From positions 62,001 to 126,000 of IMG/VR virus record IMGVR_UViG_3300043411_001639: a stretch of 64,000 nucleotides of DNA; one strand, 5' to 3'. The notes under the pieces were generated by a model. It saw only the letters and a program-made list of their open reading frames with translations, made no database searches and had not been told where the DNA came from. The position numbers were made by a program, and so were the translations under genes. The stretch's first letter is position 1, and each line of letters starts with the position of its first letter. Positions 43,568 to 52,188 of the stretch are shown in pieces. The stretch is from a virus.

Positions 43568-45533
43568 TTTTAGAACTCTGAGTAATCTACCTGTTGGTCT
43601 TGAAGAAAAACCTGCGATTATTTCAGACATAGAAGTTTATTTGTTAAAAACTACTAGTACAAAAACAATCTATGTTCTTGAATATAAATTCTATCCTTCA
43701 AGAGCCATTTTAAATAACCAACAAGCTTTTAAAGTTGTTTGTCAGGTAAGAGACAAAGAAAAACCTAGAGTTCTAGGTACTTTTGGTGGGGATAACATGT
43801 CAATAAGTGAATTAATCGTACAAAGTAACTTCCTTACAGTTAGAGCTTTGAATGAACAAGCCAGACATGTTTTGAGTGAATTTCAATCAGATCCTACAAG
43901 GTCTATTCCGAACAACAGACTTAATAATTTAGCAAGTTATAGAAAAGAATCTATTAAAATAACTGAACAATTTACTATTACTCAGGATATAACAGATTTA
44001 TTTATCTATGTATCTGTTAAAAATTCACAAGATTTAGTTGTTCAAGAGGAAAAGCTAATGATTCCTCATTTGAAATATAAAAATCTGTTTGAGAACACTA
44101 TCACCAAACCCTTGACTTGTTTGCCTGCTCAAAACAACATCCTTGGAAGAAATATATTTTATGTTCAACAATCTGAGGGAAAAGGTTTTAGTTTGTTCAG
44201 AAAAAATAAACTTACAAAGAAATATGAATTCATAAAAAATTATTATGCTTCTGGTACAGGTAGTGAAGTTTATAAGGTAGTTGACGAAACAACGGTTTTA
44301 TATCATAACATTCAATACAGAGTTGTTCCTTTTGTGTTAGATGGTAGTTTGGTTTCTGATTTTACTGATGTAGTGATTTCTTCCAATAGAAAACAACCTG
44401 AACTTAAACCATTCATCCACCTGATTATCTCAGATGAAAACAAGGTAAGAGTTGATTTTTTTAATATTACAACTAGAATAAAATCTATTGTTCTGTACAG
44501 AAACGACCAGATAATAAAACTGTTCAATCCCCAAAATAATTTTAGTTTCATTGATGATTTGGTTCAACAAGGGAAGATTTATAAATATCGTTTTGAATAC
44601 TATGATAGTTTTGGCAATAAATTTAGTTCCGTTTCTGAAACTAATATTAGAGTACCAATTTCAACAGCCCCAGAGAAAGTAAATTTAACAACAAAAATTT
44701 CTGAGATTTCACAACAAGAAAACAATATTACGTTTGTTTTAACAAGTGAATTTCTTGAATCTATTCAAACAAAACTTAAAACATTTATTGGAGAAAGAGG
44801 ATTTGGATTGTTTGAAGAATCAATAAACCTAAATGATCTTCAAGGAATTGTTTCTTATCAAATTATCAGACAAAACATTACAACAGGTGAACAAGAAGAT
44901 CTGGGAGTTTTGACTAACACAAACAGATTTGACGATAAAAGAAACTCGGATTTAATGGGGGCCAAATTATTAGTTCCAAAAAATCAATATAGATATATTA
45001 TTAATACATTTGTTAGGAACATTATCACCCTGCTACCAAACTATGTTGTTACAGATAATTCAGTTACTGGAGTTGAGTATAATTACAGCCCTTATAAATG
45101 GTTAAATCCAGTGGTACTAAATCAAGGAACTATTGTGTTCTCAAATGAACAACAAAGAAATTTTTCCTACTCTCCTTTTACAATATCTGAATTATCCAGA
45201 ACTCAAATAACAGAAGTTTTCACCATAGGGGACAGAACTACTACTGCCAACATCCAATCAGTAAATCCGATTAAACTATCCAAAGACAAAGTATTAGTCC
45301 AATGGAACATTAGTGATCTTTCTTTTGTTGATAGTTTTGAGATTTATAAATCTGTTAAACTTTCTTCTATAAAAAGGATAGCAGGTTTTCACCATGCTTT
45401 AAACAATATCTTTGAATTTATTGACACGGTAAACCCAGACGAGAAAGATTTACTATATTCTGTTGTTGTAAGATATATTGATGGTACTTCTAGTGAAGTA
45501 TTTGCGCAAAACAAAATATTTTATACATCATAG
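43560..45533 (+). CDS. Virion protein with fibronectin III-like domains
   Basis: The 657-residue protein contains beta-sandwich units at about 255-385 and 575-655. Typical strands are VRVDFFNITTRIKSIVLYRN, YKYRFEYYDSFGNKFSSVSE and VLVQWNISDLSFVDSFEIYK, which match FnIII spacing (Trp or Phe, then Tyr near the end). FnIII repeats are common spacers or adhesion units in phage tails. It overlaps the upstream gene by eight bases. Confidence 0.65.
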   Translation: MPSFRTLSNLPVGLEEKPAIISDIEVYLLKTTSTKTIYVLEYKFYPSRAILNNQQAFKVVCQVRDKEKPRVLGTFGGDNMSISELIVQSNFLTVRALNEQARHVLSEFQSDPTRSIPNNRLNNLASYRKESIKITEQFTITQDITDLFIYVSVKNSQDLVVQEEKLMIPHLKYKNLFENTITKPLTCLPAQNNILGRNIFYVQQSEGKGFSLFRKNKLTKKYEFIKNYYASGTGSEVYKVVDETTVLYHNIQYRVVPFVLDGSLVSDFTDVVISSNRKQPELKPFIHLIISDENKVRVDFFNITTRIKSIVLYRNDQIIKLFNPQNNFSFIDDLVQQGKIYKYRFEYYDSFGNKFSSVSETNIRVPISTAPEKVNLTTKISEISQQENNITFVLTSEFLESIQTKLKTFIGERGFGLFEESINLNDLQGIVSYQIIRQNITTGEQEDLGVLTNTNRFDDKRNSDLMGAKLLVPKNQYRYIINTFVRNIITLLPNYVVTDNSVTGVEYNYSPYKWLNPVVLNQGTIVFSNEQQRNFSYSPFTISELSRTQITEVFTIGDRTTTANIQSVNPIKLSKDKVLVQWNISDLSFVDSFEIYKSVKLSSIKRIAGFHHALNNIFEFIDTVNPDEKDLLYSVVVRYIDGTSSEVFAQNKIFYTS

Positions 45534-45542
45534 ATATAACAT

Positions 45543-48500
45543 ATGGGAAATAACTTTGGAATACCTGTTAGAAACAATACTTCGGCAGCTTATGGTGGTT
45601 TAACTACACAGCCTTCTTCTGCTCCTCTTCCAACAGCTACAGCACCTATTCCCACTACAACTAATACTTTTTTAGTTCCTGAAGCATCTGTTCCACAGTC
45701 TCCTGTAGCTAGTGGGTTTCAAATGTCTACTACTATTGTACCAGGAGTTAGTGTTCAACGAACTGGAACAGCAACAGTTTTTATTGATAGAACAATACCA
45801 CCTACTGTTTATCAAACAGAAAATCTTACAGTTCAGTTTGGTGGTGCTAACAACCCAGAAACTAGAAATATTATTAACGAAGGTTTATCAGCTTTGAGAC
45901 CAGAAGTTTTATTACAATTTTCACCAAGAAATTTAATAGATACAAACAATCAACTAACGGATCTTGGTAAACTAGCAGATTTTAACTATAAACTCAGAAA
46001 ACTTAAACTAGATGTTTCATTGGTTACTTCAAGATCACTATCTGAATCTGAAACAGTTAAATTTGAACAACTAGATTTATCTTATAGACAACAGTACGAA
46101 ACTTGTTTTAACAATATCCAAAGTAAAAAAATCAAATCACAAAAGAAAAAAACCATCAAAGCATTGTTTGATATAAAGTCAATACCAGACAGTTATTTTG
46201 GTGATGGCTTTTTAAGTTTTAAACAAATATTTTCAAACTATCTTGGATATTCAAATCAAAGTTATAATAGTTTTACAGATACAAAAATTCTTGGTCAACT
46301 TATTCTTGATTTAAGAAATGCTCTTGAAAACTATTCTAGTAACTTATTAAGCATCAGAGATCTAGATAGAACAAATGATCTCAACCCTTACACATATGAT
46401 AAAACTTTTAACGTTAACGGTTTAAAAATAGAACAATTAAGATCTAATTCAAGAATTAAAAATCTCTTCAATGAAGGAGTGTTCAGAAACTTAGTAACAA
46501 GATTACCTCCTCAACCTCTTGATAAGATAAAACTAATGATTCATTTGCTTTCAAAAGAATTGTTAGTTTCAAAAAATCTTTCTAATAGTCAAACCAGAAC
46601 AAAACTTGTTCAAATGTTTGGAGCATCAGCTAATCCTGATGGAAATCCTTTTGATAATATATTTGGGGATACTGGAGTTTCAATATTTGATCCTGTTGTA
46701 TCTGCCACTAACAACTCAATAGTTTCTTTGTTGAATTATGTGAATCAAAAAGTTCTACCATTTGAAAACAGATATCTTCAAGAACAAACTACAAACTCTG
46801 TGTTCATACCAGGACACGAATATTTTCTTGATACTACTGATCGTATAAATCTTGATGTTTTCACAATAGGATTGTCACGAAACATAACAGAACTAACAGA
46901 TATCCTCACTAAATTATTATCTCTGGATGTTAACCCACAAACTTCTAATGTTGTGTTTAGTAGTCTTGCCATCCAGTTTGGACAAACTTTAGCTGGAAGA
47001 AATACAAATAACATATCACATGCATTGTTTAAACTGGCATCAGAAGATATTCAACTGCAATATTTATTGTTTAACTATTTGTTTTTAGCGGGATTAATCA
47101 TAACTCTTGGTGAAGAAGATAATGTTTTTATACGTTCTTATAAAAAAGATACTCAAAGAACAGAAATTGATGTTGATACTCTTTATGAAGAAATAGGATT
47201 AGTAATTACAAGAATAGTTGAAAGAGTGGTTGGTTTACTTTCTTCAAACTCAAACAATGAGCTTAATATAGTAAACAGTTCATTTACTAGTTTAATAACA
47301 ACTCTTGGTTTAACAAGAGTTTATACCCAAGATCTGACACAAACTTTGAGAGGCTTTGTAAACGCAGATCCGATTAATTCAAAAAATTCATTATTTAAGA
47401 TGTTCATTGATTTCATTCTTGAGTTAGAGAACATCAACTCATCAAATGGAACAAAAATTTTTCTTTTACAGGATGACAGTGGAAGAACAAGATTTAATTT
47501 TCTCAGTTCTTCTACAATGTTGTTTTTGTTTTATCAAACTATGATAGGATTATCTGCTATGTTTATTCCTTATGAATTTGCAGGTCCTGTAATAAACAAC
47601 AGTTTTAACATTGAATTTGATACTTCTGAGTTTGAAAGACTACACAACCTATTGACCAATCGTACAAATCCAGTTCCAGAATATACAGCAATTTTCAATG
47701 TACTGGAAAAAGAAACAACTTTTGTCAAACAAGGACTAAATTGTTTCAACAAACTTAATTCAAGGTTTTCAAACATTCAACAACTGGCAGAGCCCTATTT
47801 TCTTCAGTCTAGTTTTGTAACAGAATATCAGACAAAACTAGCTTTATCCGTTATTAATTCAGGTAGATTTAAAAATAAGTTTGACGGAAGTTATGGAATA
47901 TTACCCGTGACATTAGCTGAAAAACAAACAGTAATAGATTTTTCAAAAAACTTTGGAGAAAATAATTTTAAAGTATTTGGTATAGGTTTACCTAATGGGT
48001 TTGTAGAAAACTTAAACAAAAACATTATTATTACCGAAGATGCTGGTTCGGACCAAGAAACTTCTGTGATAAAAATCAATGTTTTCTGTAAACTTTTACA
48101 ATACCCAAACATTGTGTTAAAACCACAATCTTATCTCTTTGATCTTAATATTTTCAACCTGAAACAAATATCAACTGGTTTTTACAACTCAGTTGATCAG
48201 GTAATAAACAATAATTTTGGTACCACCTATGTTGATGGAAATTTCTCTATAATTGAAGGATATAATGATATTCTAATTCAAAAGGAAGAACTAAGAAATC
48301 ATAAAACAAGTGAGTTGTTAAAAACATACATGTGTTTAGTTTCTGGGATCAAGATGTATGAAGAAGAATTTTTTATCACACCAAAACTTTTTACAAACAA
48401 AACTAAAGATAATTTATTTAATAGCCTTGACGTAAGAAATTTAACCTCTGTGTTGACAGGGCAGAAATTGTTTGATAGAATTTTGTTTTTGTTGGTTGAT

Positions 48501-48650
48501 TTAAACCAGTTTGAAATTGATTACAGTAAAACAAATAAAAATAGTCTCGGAGCTCAAACATTAGAAAAAATAAAAATTGTTAATGACAGAACTAGTTTTG
48601 ATAAAAACGATCTTGTTTTAGTTGATATATTCTTCACTGTTGGAAAATAA
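45543..48650 (+). CDS. Large helical virion protein
   Basis: The 1035-residue protein starts with a Pro/Thr/Ala-rich region (1-75) and is then mainly helical, unlike its beta-rich neighbours. Segments such as LFNYLFLAGLIITLGEEDN and FLFYQTMIGLSAMFIPYEF are hydrophobic but sit within a soluble-looking helical repeat. I do not recognise the family. Size and place in the tail block suggest a baseplate or long-fibre base protein. Confidence 0.65.
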   Translation: MGNNFGIPVRNNTSAAYGGLTTQPSSAPLPTATAPIPTTTNTFLVPEASVPQSPVASGFQMSTTIVPGVSVQRTGTATVFIDRTIPPTVYQTENLTVQFGGANNPETRNIINEGLSALRPEVLLQFSPRNLIDTNNQLTDLGKLADFNYKLRKLKLDVSLVTSRSLSESETVKFEQLDLSYRQQYETCFNNIQSKKIKSQKKKTIKALFDIKSIPDSYFGDGFLSFKQIFSNYLGYSNQSYNSFTDTKILGQLILDLRNALENYSSNLLSIRDLDRTNDLNPYTYDKTFNVNGLKIEQLRSNSRIKNLFNEGVFRNLVTRLPPQPLDKIKLMIHLLSKELLVSKNLSNSQTRTKLVQMFGASANPDGNPFDNIFGDTGVSIFDPVVSATNNSIVSLLNYVNQKVLPFENRYLQEQTTNSVFIPGHEYFLDTTDRINLDVFTIGLSRNITELTDILTKLLSLDVNPQTSNVVFSSLAIQFGQTLAGRNTNNISHALFKLASEDIQLQYLLFNYLFLAGLIITLGEEDNVFIRSYKKDTQRTEIDVDTLYEEIGLVITRIVERVVGLLSSNSNNELNIVNSSFTSLITTLGLTRVYTQDLTQTLRGFVNADPINSKNSLFKMFIDFILELENINSSNGTKIFLLQDDSGRTRFNFLSSSTMLFLFYQTMIGLSAMFIPYEFAGPVINNSFNIEFDTSEFERLHNLLTNRTNPVPEYTAIFNVLEKETTFVKQGLNCFNKLNSRFSNIQQLAEPYFLQSSFVTEYQTKLALSVINSGRFKNKFDGSYGILPVTLAEKQTVIDFSKNFGENNFKVFGIGLPNGFVENLNKNIIITEDAGSDQETSVIKINVFCKLLQYPNIVLKPQSYLFDLNIFNLKQISTGFYNSVDQVINNNFGTTYVDGNFSIIEGYNDILIQKEELRNHKTSELLKTYMCLVSGIKMYEEEFFITPKLFTNKTKDNLFNSLDVRNLTSVLTGQKLFDRILFLLVDLNQFEIDYSKTNKNSLGAQTLEKIKIVNDRTSFDKNDLVLVDIFFTVGK

Positions 48651-48655
48651 ATACT

Positions 48656-50308
48656 ATGGTAATTGCAAAGAAAATACAAATTCTACCCACTAAACAATCA
48701 ACCACAATTGACATTTCAGAAATTGAAGATCTTAGAGGAAAGTTTGTATACAACTATTTTGAAAGAGATGAAAAAACAAACAACCCAAGTTTAGTTGATT
48801 CAAGAAAAATAAGTTTGACTTGGACTCCTAATGTCATATGGAATAGAAGGGACTTGGTTGATTCAATAATCATAGGAGATCATTATGATCTTATTATTCA
48901 AGAAGATGAGTTTAACAATCACAATCTAAAAACAATTGATTTAAATCAAACAACTGGGATTAATCAGGATGTTTTCCGACTTCTTGAAACTAGTTTTACA
49001 GGTTTGTCTTCAGGAAGTTTATTAGATCGTACCAAATCTCTTTATGAACAAACTGACGAAGAACTAGATCAACAGTTTATAGGAGGATTAGTTCATTCTC
49101 AAAAACAAGGTCTTGGAGTTTATTTTGATACCGATAGCACAAACATCAAAAATGAAAACCTAATATTTCCTGTTGGAATAACTCCTAAGTTTATGGATAA
49201 AATCATTGAAACAATAGATGAAAACAATATTGGTTTTAACGGTTTTTTGACTGCTGAAGAGCGAGAACAAATCATTGTTATGGCTAATGAATCCAAAGAA
49301 AAAAGAAATACAAATGTATTCTCAATGGAAGATTATGACCACCAGTTAGACAAAATTTTTTCACTAAGAAACATAAAAACAGATTCAAACTATCAGCCTG
49401 TGTTTCAGCCTGTTGGTTATGTTGTTGAAAAATTTAACAAGTCAACAAACATGTTTGAACAACCATTGTTTATTGAAAATATTACTATAAGTAAAACAGA
49501 AGATATCAATGTAAAATATAATCAGACTTATTGTTATAGGATTAGAACAGTAGCTTATGTTGAATTTACTGGTCTAAACAGTGAAACAAATGAATATTTG
49601 GTTTTTTCTTTTCTCGTTGGATCAAAACTAAGTAACTTGTTAGAAGTTGAATGCGTTGAAACAACCCCTCCTCCAGTAGTTACAGATTTTGATGTCACCT
49701 GGGATTTTGTTAAAAATCTTCCTAAGATAAGCTGGAGTTTTCCTCCCAACAAACAACGAGATATTAAAAAGTTTCAAGTGTTTAGGCGTAGAACCATCAC
49801 AGAACCTTTTGAATTGATTAAAATGTATGATTTTGATAACAGTACAGTGAAAACACTATCACAAGAACAACCCAATCCAGAGATAGTAGAACTAATAGAT
49901 AATCCTCCATTGTTTTATTGGGATAATAGATTTATCAAAACAAATACAATGATTTATTCTGTTTGTTCAATAGATGCTCATGGTTATAGTTCTGGATATT
50001 CAATGCAGTTAGAAATATCCTGGATTTCTAATAAATTTAAGAAGAGACTAATATCGGTTTCAGGAGCACCTAAAGCTTATCCAAACTTGTTTTTGAACCA
50101 AGATGCTTTTGTAGACTCAATAAAAACAGAAGAGTTTACAGGTTTAGATCTATATTTTAATCCTGAGTTTATTGAGTTGACAGACAAGAATTCAAGAAGT
50201 TTAGAGTTTTTAAAAACTGGTGCAAACGATACATATTCATTAGTAATGATAAACATTGACAATCAAAAACAAGCAACTTTTGATATTAGCTTAAGGAACA
50301 GAGAGTAA
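48656..50308 (+). CDS. Virion protein with fibronectin III-like C-terminal part
   Basis: The 550-residue protein has an FnIII-like unit at about 338-460: PPVVTDFDVTWDFVKNLPKI, SWSFPPNK, KKFQVFRRR and MIYSVCSIDAHGYSS. Before it lies a long region with extended helices (120-240). AATAAATACT directly precedes the ATG and could be a late-promoter-like element. It resembles the FnIII protein at 43560 in architecture, not in detailed sequence. Confidence 0.65.
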   Translation: MVIAKKIQILPTKQSTTIDISEIEDLRGKFVYNYFERDEKTNNPSLVDSRKISLTWTPNVIWNRRDLVDSIIIGDHYDLIIQEDEFNNHNLKTIDLNQTTGINQDVFRLLETSFTGLSSGSLLDRTKSLYEQTDEELDQQFIGGLVHSQKQGLGVYFDTDSTNIKNENLIFPVGITPKFMDKIIETIDENNIGFNGFLTAEEREQIIVMANESKEKRNTNVFSMEDYDHQLDKIFSLRNIKTDSNYQPVFQPVGYVVEKFNKSTNMFEQPLFIENITISKTEDINVKYNQTYCYRIRTVAYVEFTGLNSETNEYLVFSFLVGSKLSNLLEVECVETTPPPVVTDFDVTWDFVKNLPKISWSFPPNKQRDIKKFQVFRRRTITEPFELIKMYDFDNSTVKTLSQEQPNPEIVELIDNPPLFYWDNRFIKTNTMIYSVCSIDAHGYSSGYSMQLEISWISNKFKKRLISVSGAPKAYPNLFLNQDAFVDSIKTEEFTGLDLYFNPEFIELTDKNSRSLEFLKTGANDTYSLVMINIDNQKQATFDISLRNRE

Positions 50309-50313
50309 TAATA

Positions 50314-51027
50314 ATGGGAATTATACAAAATGATACCAACAACATCATTGTTGATGCGGTTATAACAGATGCAGGGAGACAAGCTATTGCAAGAAACGAT
50401 GGTAGTTTTTCTGTTGTTAAATGGGCTGCTTCTGATGAGGAAGTAGACTATTCAATCATTCAACAGTTTGGTAAAACAAATGGAGAAGCTAAAATAGTAG
50501 TTAACACTCCTGTTTTTGAAGCTTTAACTTCTCAACAGTTCTCTCAGAAATATAAACTGATGAGTATTAGTAATCCAGCTTTAATACGTCTTCCTACCCT
50601 TAAAATTACTGGAGAGGGTGTTGATGCTAGTATAAATGCAATTGCTATTGGAAATACAACCATTAAAAGGAGAACTGTAACAATCTATCAAGATATTTTG
50701 AATGAAACAACAATAGATCTTGAACTGAGAGACCAATCTTTTATGATTACTATGCCAAGTAGATTTCTACAGGTTAGAAGTATCCCACCAGATGACATAG
50801 ACAGTGTTTATAATGCTCTTTATTTTCTTACAAGAGATTCAGGAGAAACAACCCTTGGTGGCAGTAGACTAAGTTTTACACTTGAAACTAAATCAATTTC
50901 CGAAACAGATTTCCAGATTTACGGAACAAGAACCAACAAAAACATCATTAAATGTTACATTAAAATTGCAGGGATACAAAGTGGTGCTGTTCTTGATATA
51001 GAAGTATCAATAACCAAAACATCATAA
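50314..51027 (+). CDS. Virion protein with N-terminal ITDAGR module
   Basis: The 237-residue protein begins NIIVDAVITDAGRQAIARND and continues with GSFSVVKWAASDEEVDYSI, a module conserved in structural proteins of large myophages. The middle (LPTLKITGEGVDASINAIAI) and the end are beta-rich, and the last 40 residues resemble an Ig-like strand set. It lies between the FnIII-like protein and two related tail proteins and is probably a tail or fibre component. Confidence 0.65.
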   Translation: MGIIQNDTNNIIVDAVITDAGRQAIARNDGSFSVVKWAASDEEVDYSIIQQFGKTNGEAKIVVNTPVFEALTSQQFSQKYKLMSISNPALIRLPTLKITGEGVDASINAIAIGNTTIKRRTVTIYQDILNETTIDLELRDQSFMITMPSRFLQVRSIPPDDIDSVYNALYFLTRDSGETTLGGSRLSFTLETKSISETDFQIYGTRTNKNIIKCYIKIAGIQSGAVLDIEVSITKTS

Positions 51028-51048
51028 CTGGAAGAATAACAAACAACT

Positions 51049-52188
51049 ATGAGTACCTTTAAAGAATTCGGTCCCAATGATATTAAAACAACCCAAGACT
51101 ATTTTGAAGTCATAACGGATGTGTTGCAAACAGATATTTCTTCAAGTGCTACAAGAAGAAAATCTGAAACCTTTGTTTCAGGAGGGATTGGTCCCGGTGT
51201 TACTTCTTCTCTTTGGCATACTGTGTTTGACCAAGACTATAGTCTTCAAACAGCTAACCCAATCATGAATATCACTTTTGGATTAAGTCCTAGAAGTAGT
51301 TTGGTTTCTGGATCTGTTACTTATACAGATTCTAGAACAGGGAAACAATATTTTCCTTCACAAAGTTTGATGATGAGAGAAAAAACTTTTATCTATAGAG
51401 AGTTTGCGCAAACTCTTCTTGGAAACAGTAATCTTGATTTCCAACTTATCTCAGGTTCTACAACCTCTTATATACGAGAACCTTTGTTTCTTACCTTTAC
51501 TAGACTTGTAGCAAGAGATGGATTAAAAAGAGAAAGTTTTGCCATTAAAGCATTTGTTTCTTCTGCTATTGTTACTGGTCCTCCAACAAGTTCAAAGATC
51601 TATACAGATGTAGGTTCAACTTCAAACATTGAAACAGGTGTTGGTGGTCAGGTATCAGTATTAGTGGATTCTAGTAATACAAACTATCCAGTAGGATTAT
51701 TGTACCTTGATAGAGGAATAGCTATTCTTGATACTCAGAGAATATTCTATGTCTCTCAGTCAATGACAGGTTCAATCAGAGCTGTTAACAGTGCTGGAAC
51801 TCAGTTGTTTTCAGGTAGTTGTAATCAATTCTTTGTTTCTGCTTGTTTGGATGACATTCTTGATCATGTATGTACTGTAAGATTTAGTTCGTCAAATGAA
51901 ACAGCAATAGCATTCAAAAACCTAACAACCATCAATAGTACAATCTATTACTGTAGATTTGATGCAGATGAATTCAACTACTCATCTAACCCAACATATA
52001 CAGATTCAAACAACAGGATAGTTGTAATTGAACCAGGGCAAGAAGCTAGACAAAAATCATTCACTTTTGTTACCAGTATTGGCGGATATGACGCTCTTGG
52101 TAGATGTTTATGGAATGGGAAACTTTCAAGACCTGTGATGAAAGATAGTCAAAGATCCTTTGTGATAGAGGTTGCAAATGATTTCTGA
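51049..52188 (+). CDS. Conserved virion protein with FNYSSNPTY motif
   Basis: The 379-residue protein has the signature EFNYSSNPTYTDSNNRIVVI near residues 308-327 and ends FVTSIGGYDALGRCLWNGKL with SRPVMKD. I know this combination from conserved structural proteins of large phages. The C-terminal module is also found, diverged, at the end of the next protein. A weak GGAAGAA purine stretch precedes the start. The exact position in the virion is unknown. Confidence 0.7.
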   Translation: MSTFKEFGPNDIKTTQDYFEVITDVLQTDISSSATRRKSETFVSGGIGPGVTSSLWHTVFDQDYSLQTANPIMNITFGLSPRSSLVSGSVTYTDSRTGKQYFPSQSLMMREKTFIYREFAQTLLGNSNLDFQLISGSTTSYIREPLFLTFTRLVARDGLKRESFAIKAFVSSAIVTGPPTSSKIYTDVGSTSNIETGVGGQVSVLVDSSNTNYPVGLLYLDRGIAILDTQRIFYVSQSMTGSIRAVNSAGTQLFSGSCNQFFVSACLDDILDHVCTVRFSSSNETAIAFKNLTTINSTIYYCRFDADEFNYSSNPTYTDSNNRIVVIEPGQEARQKSFTFVTSIGGYDALGRCLWNGKLSRPVMKDSQRSFVIEVANDF

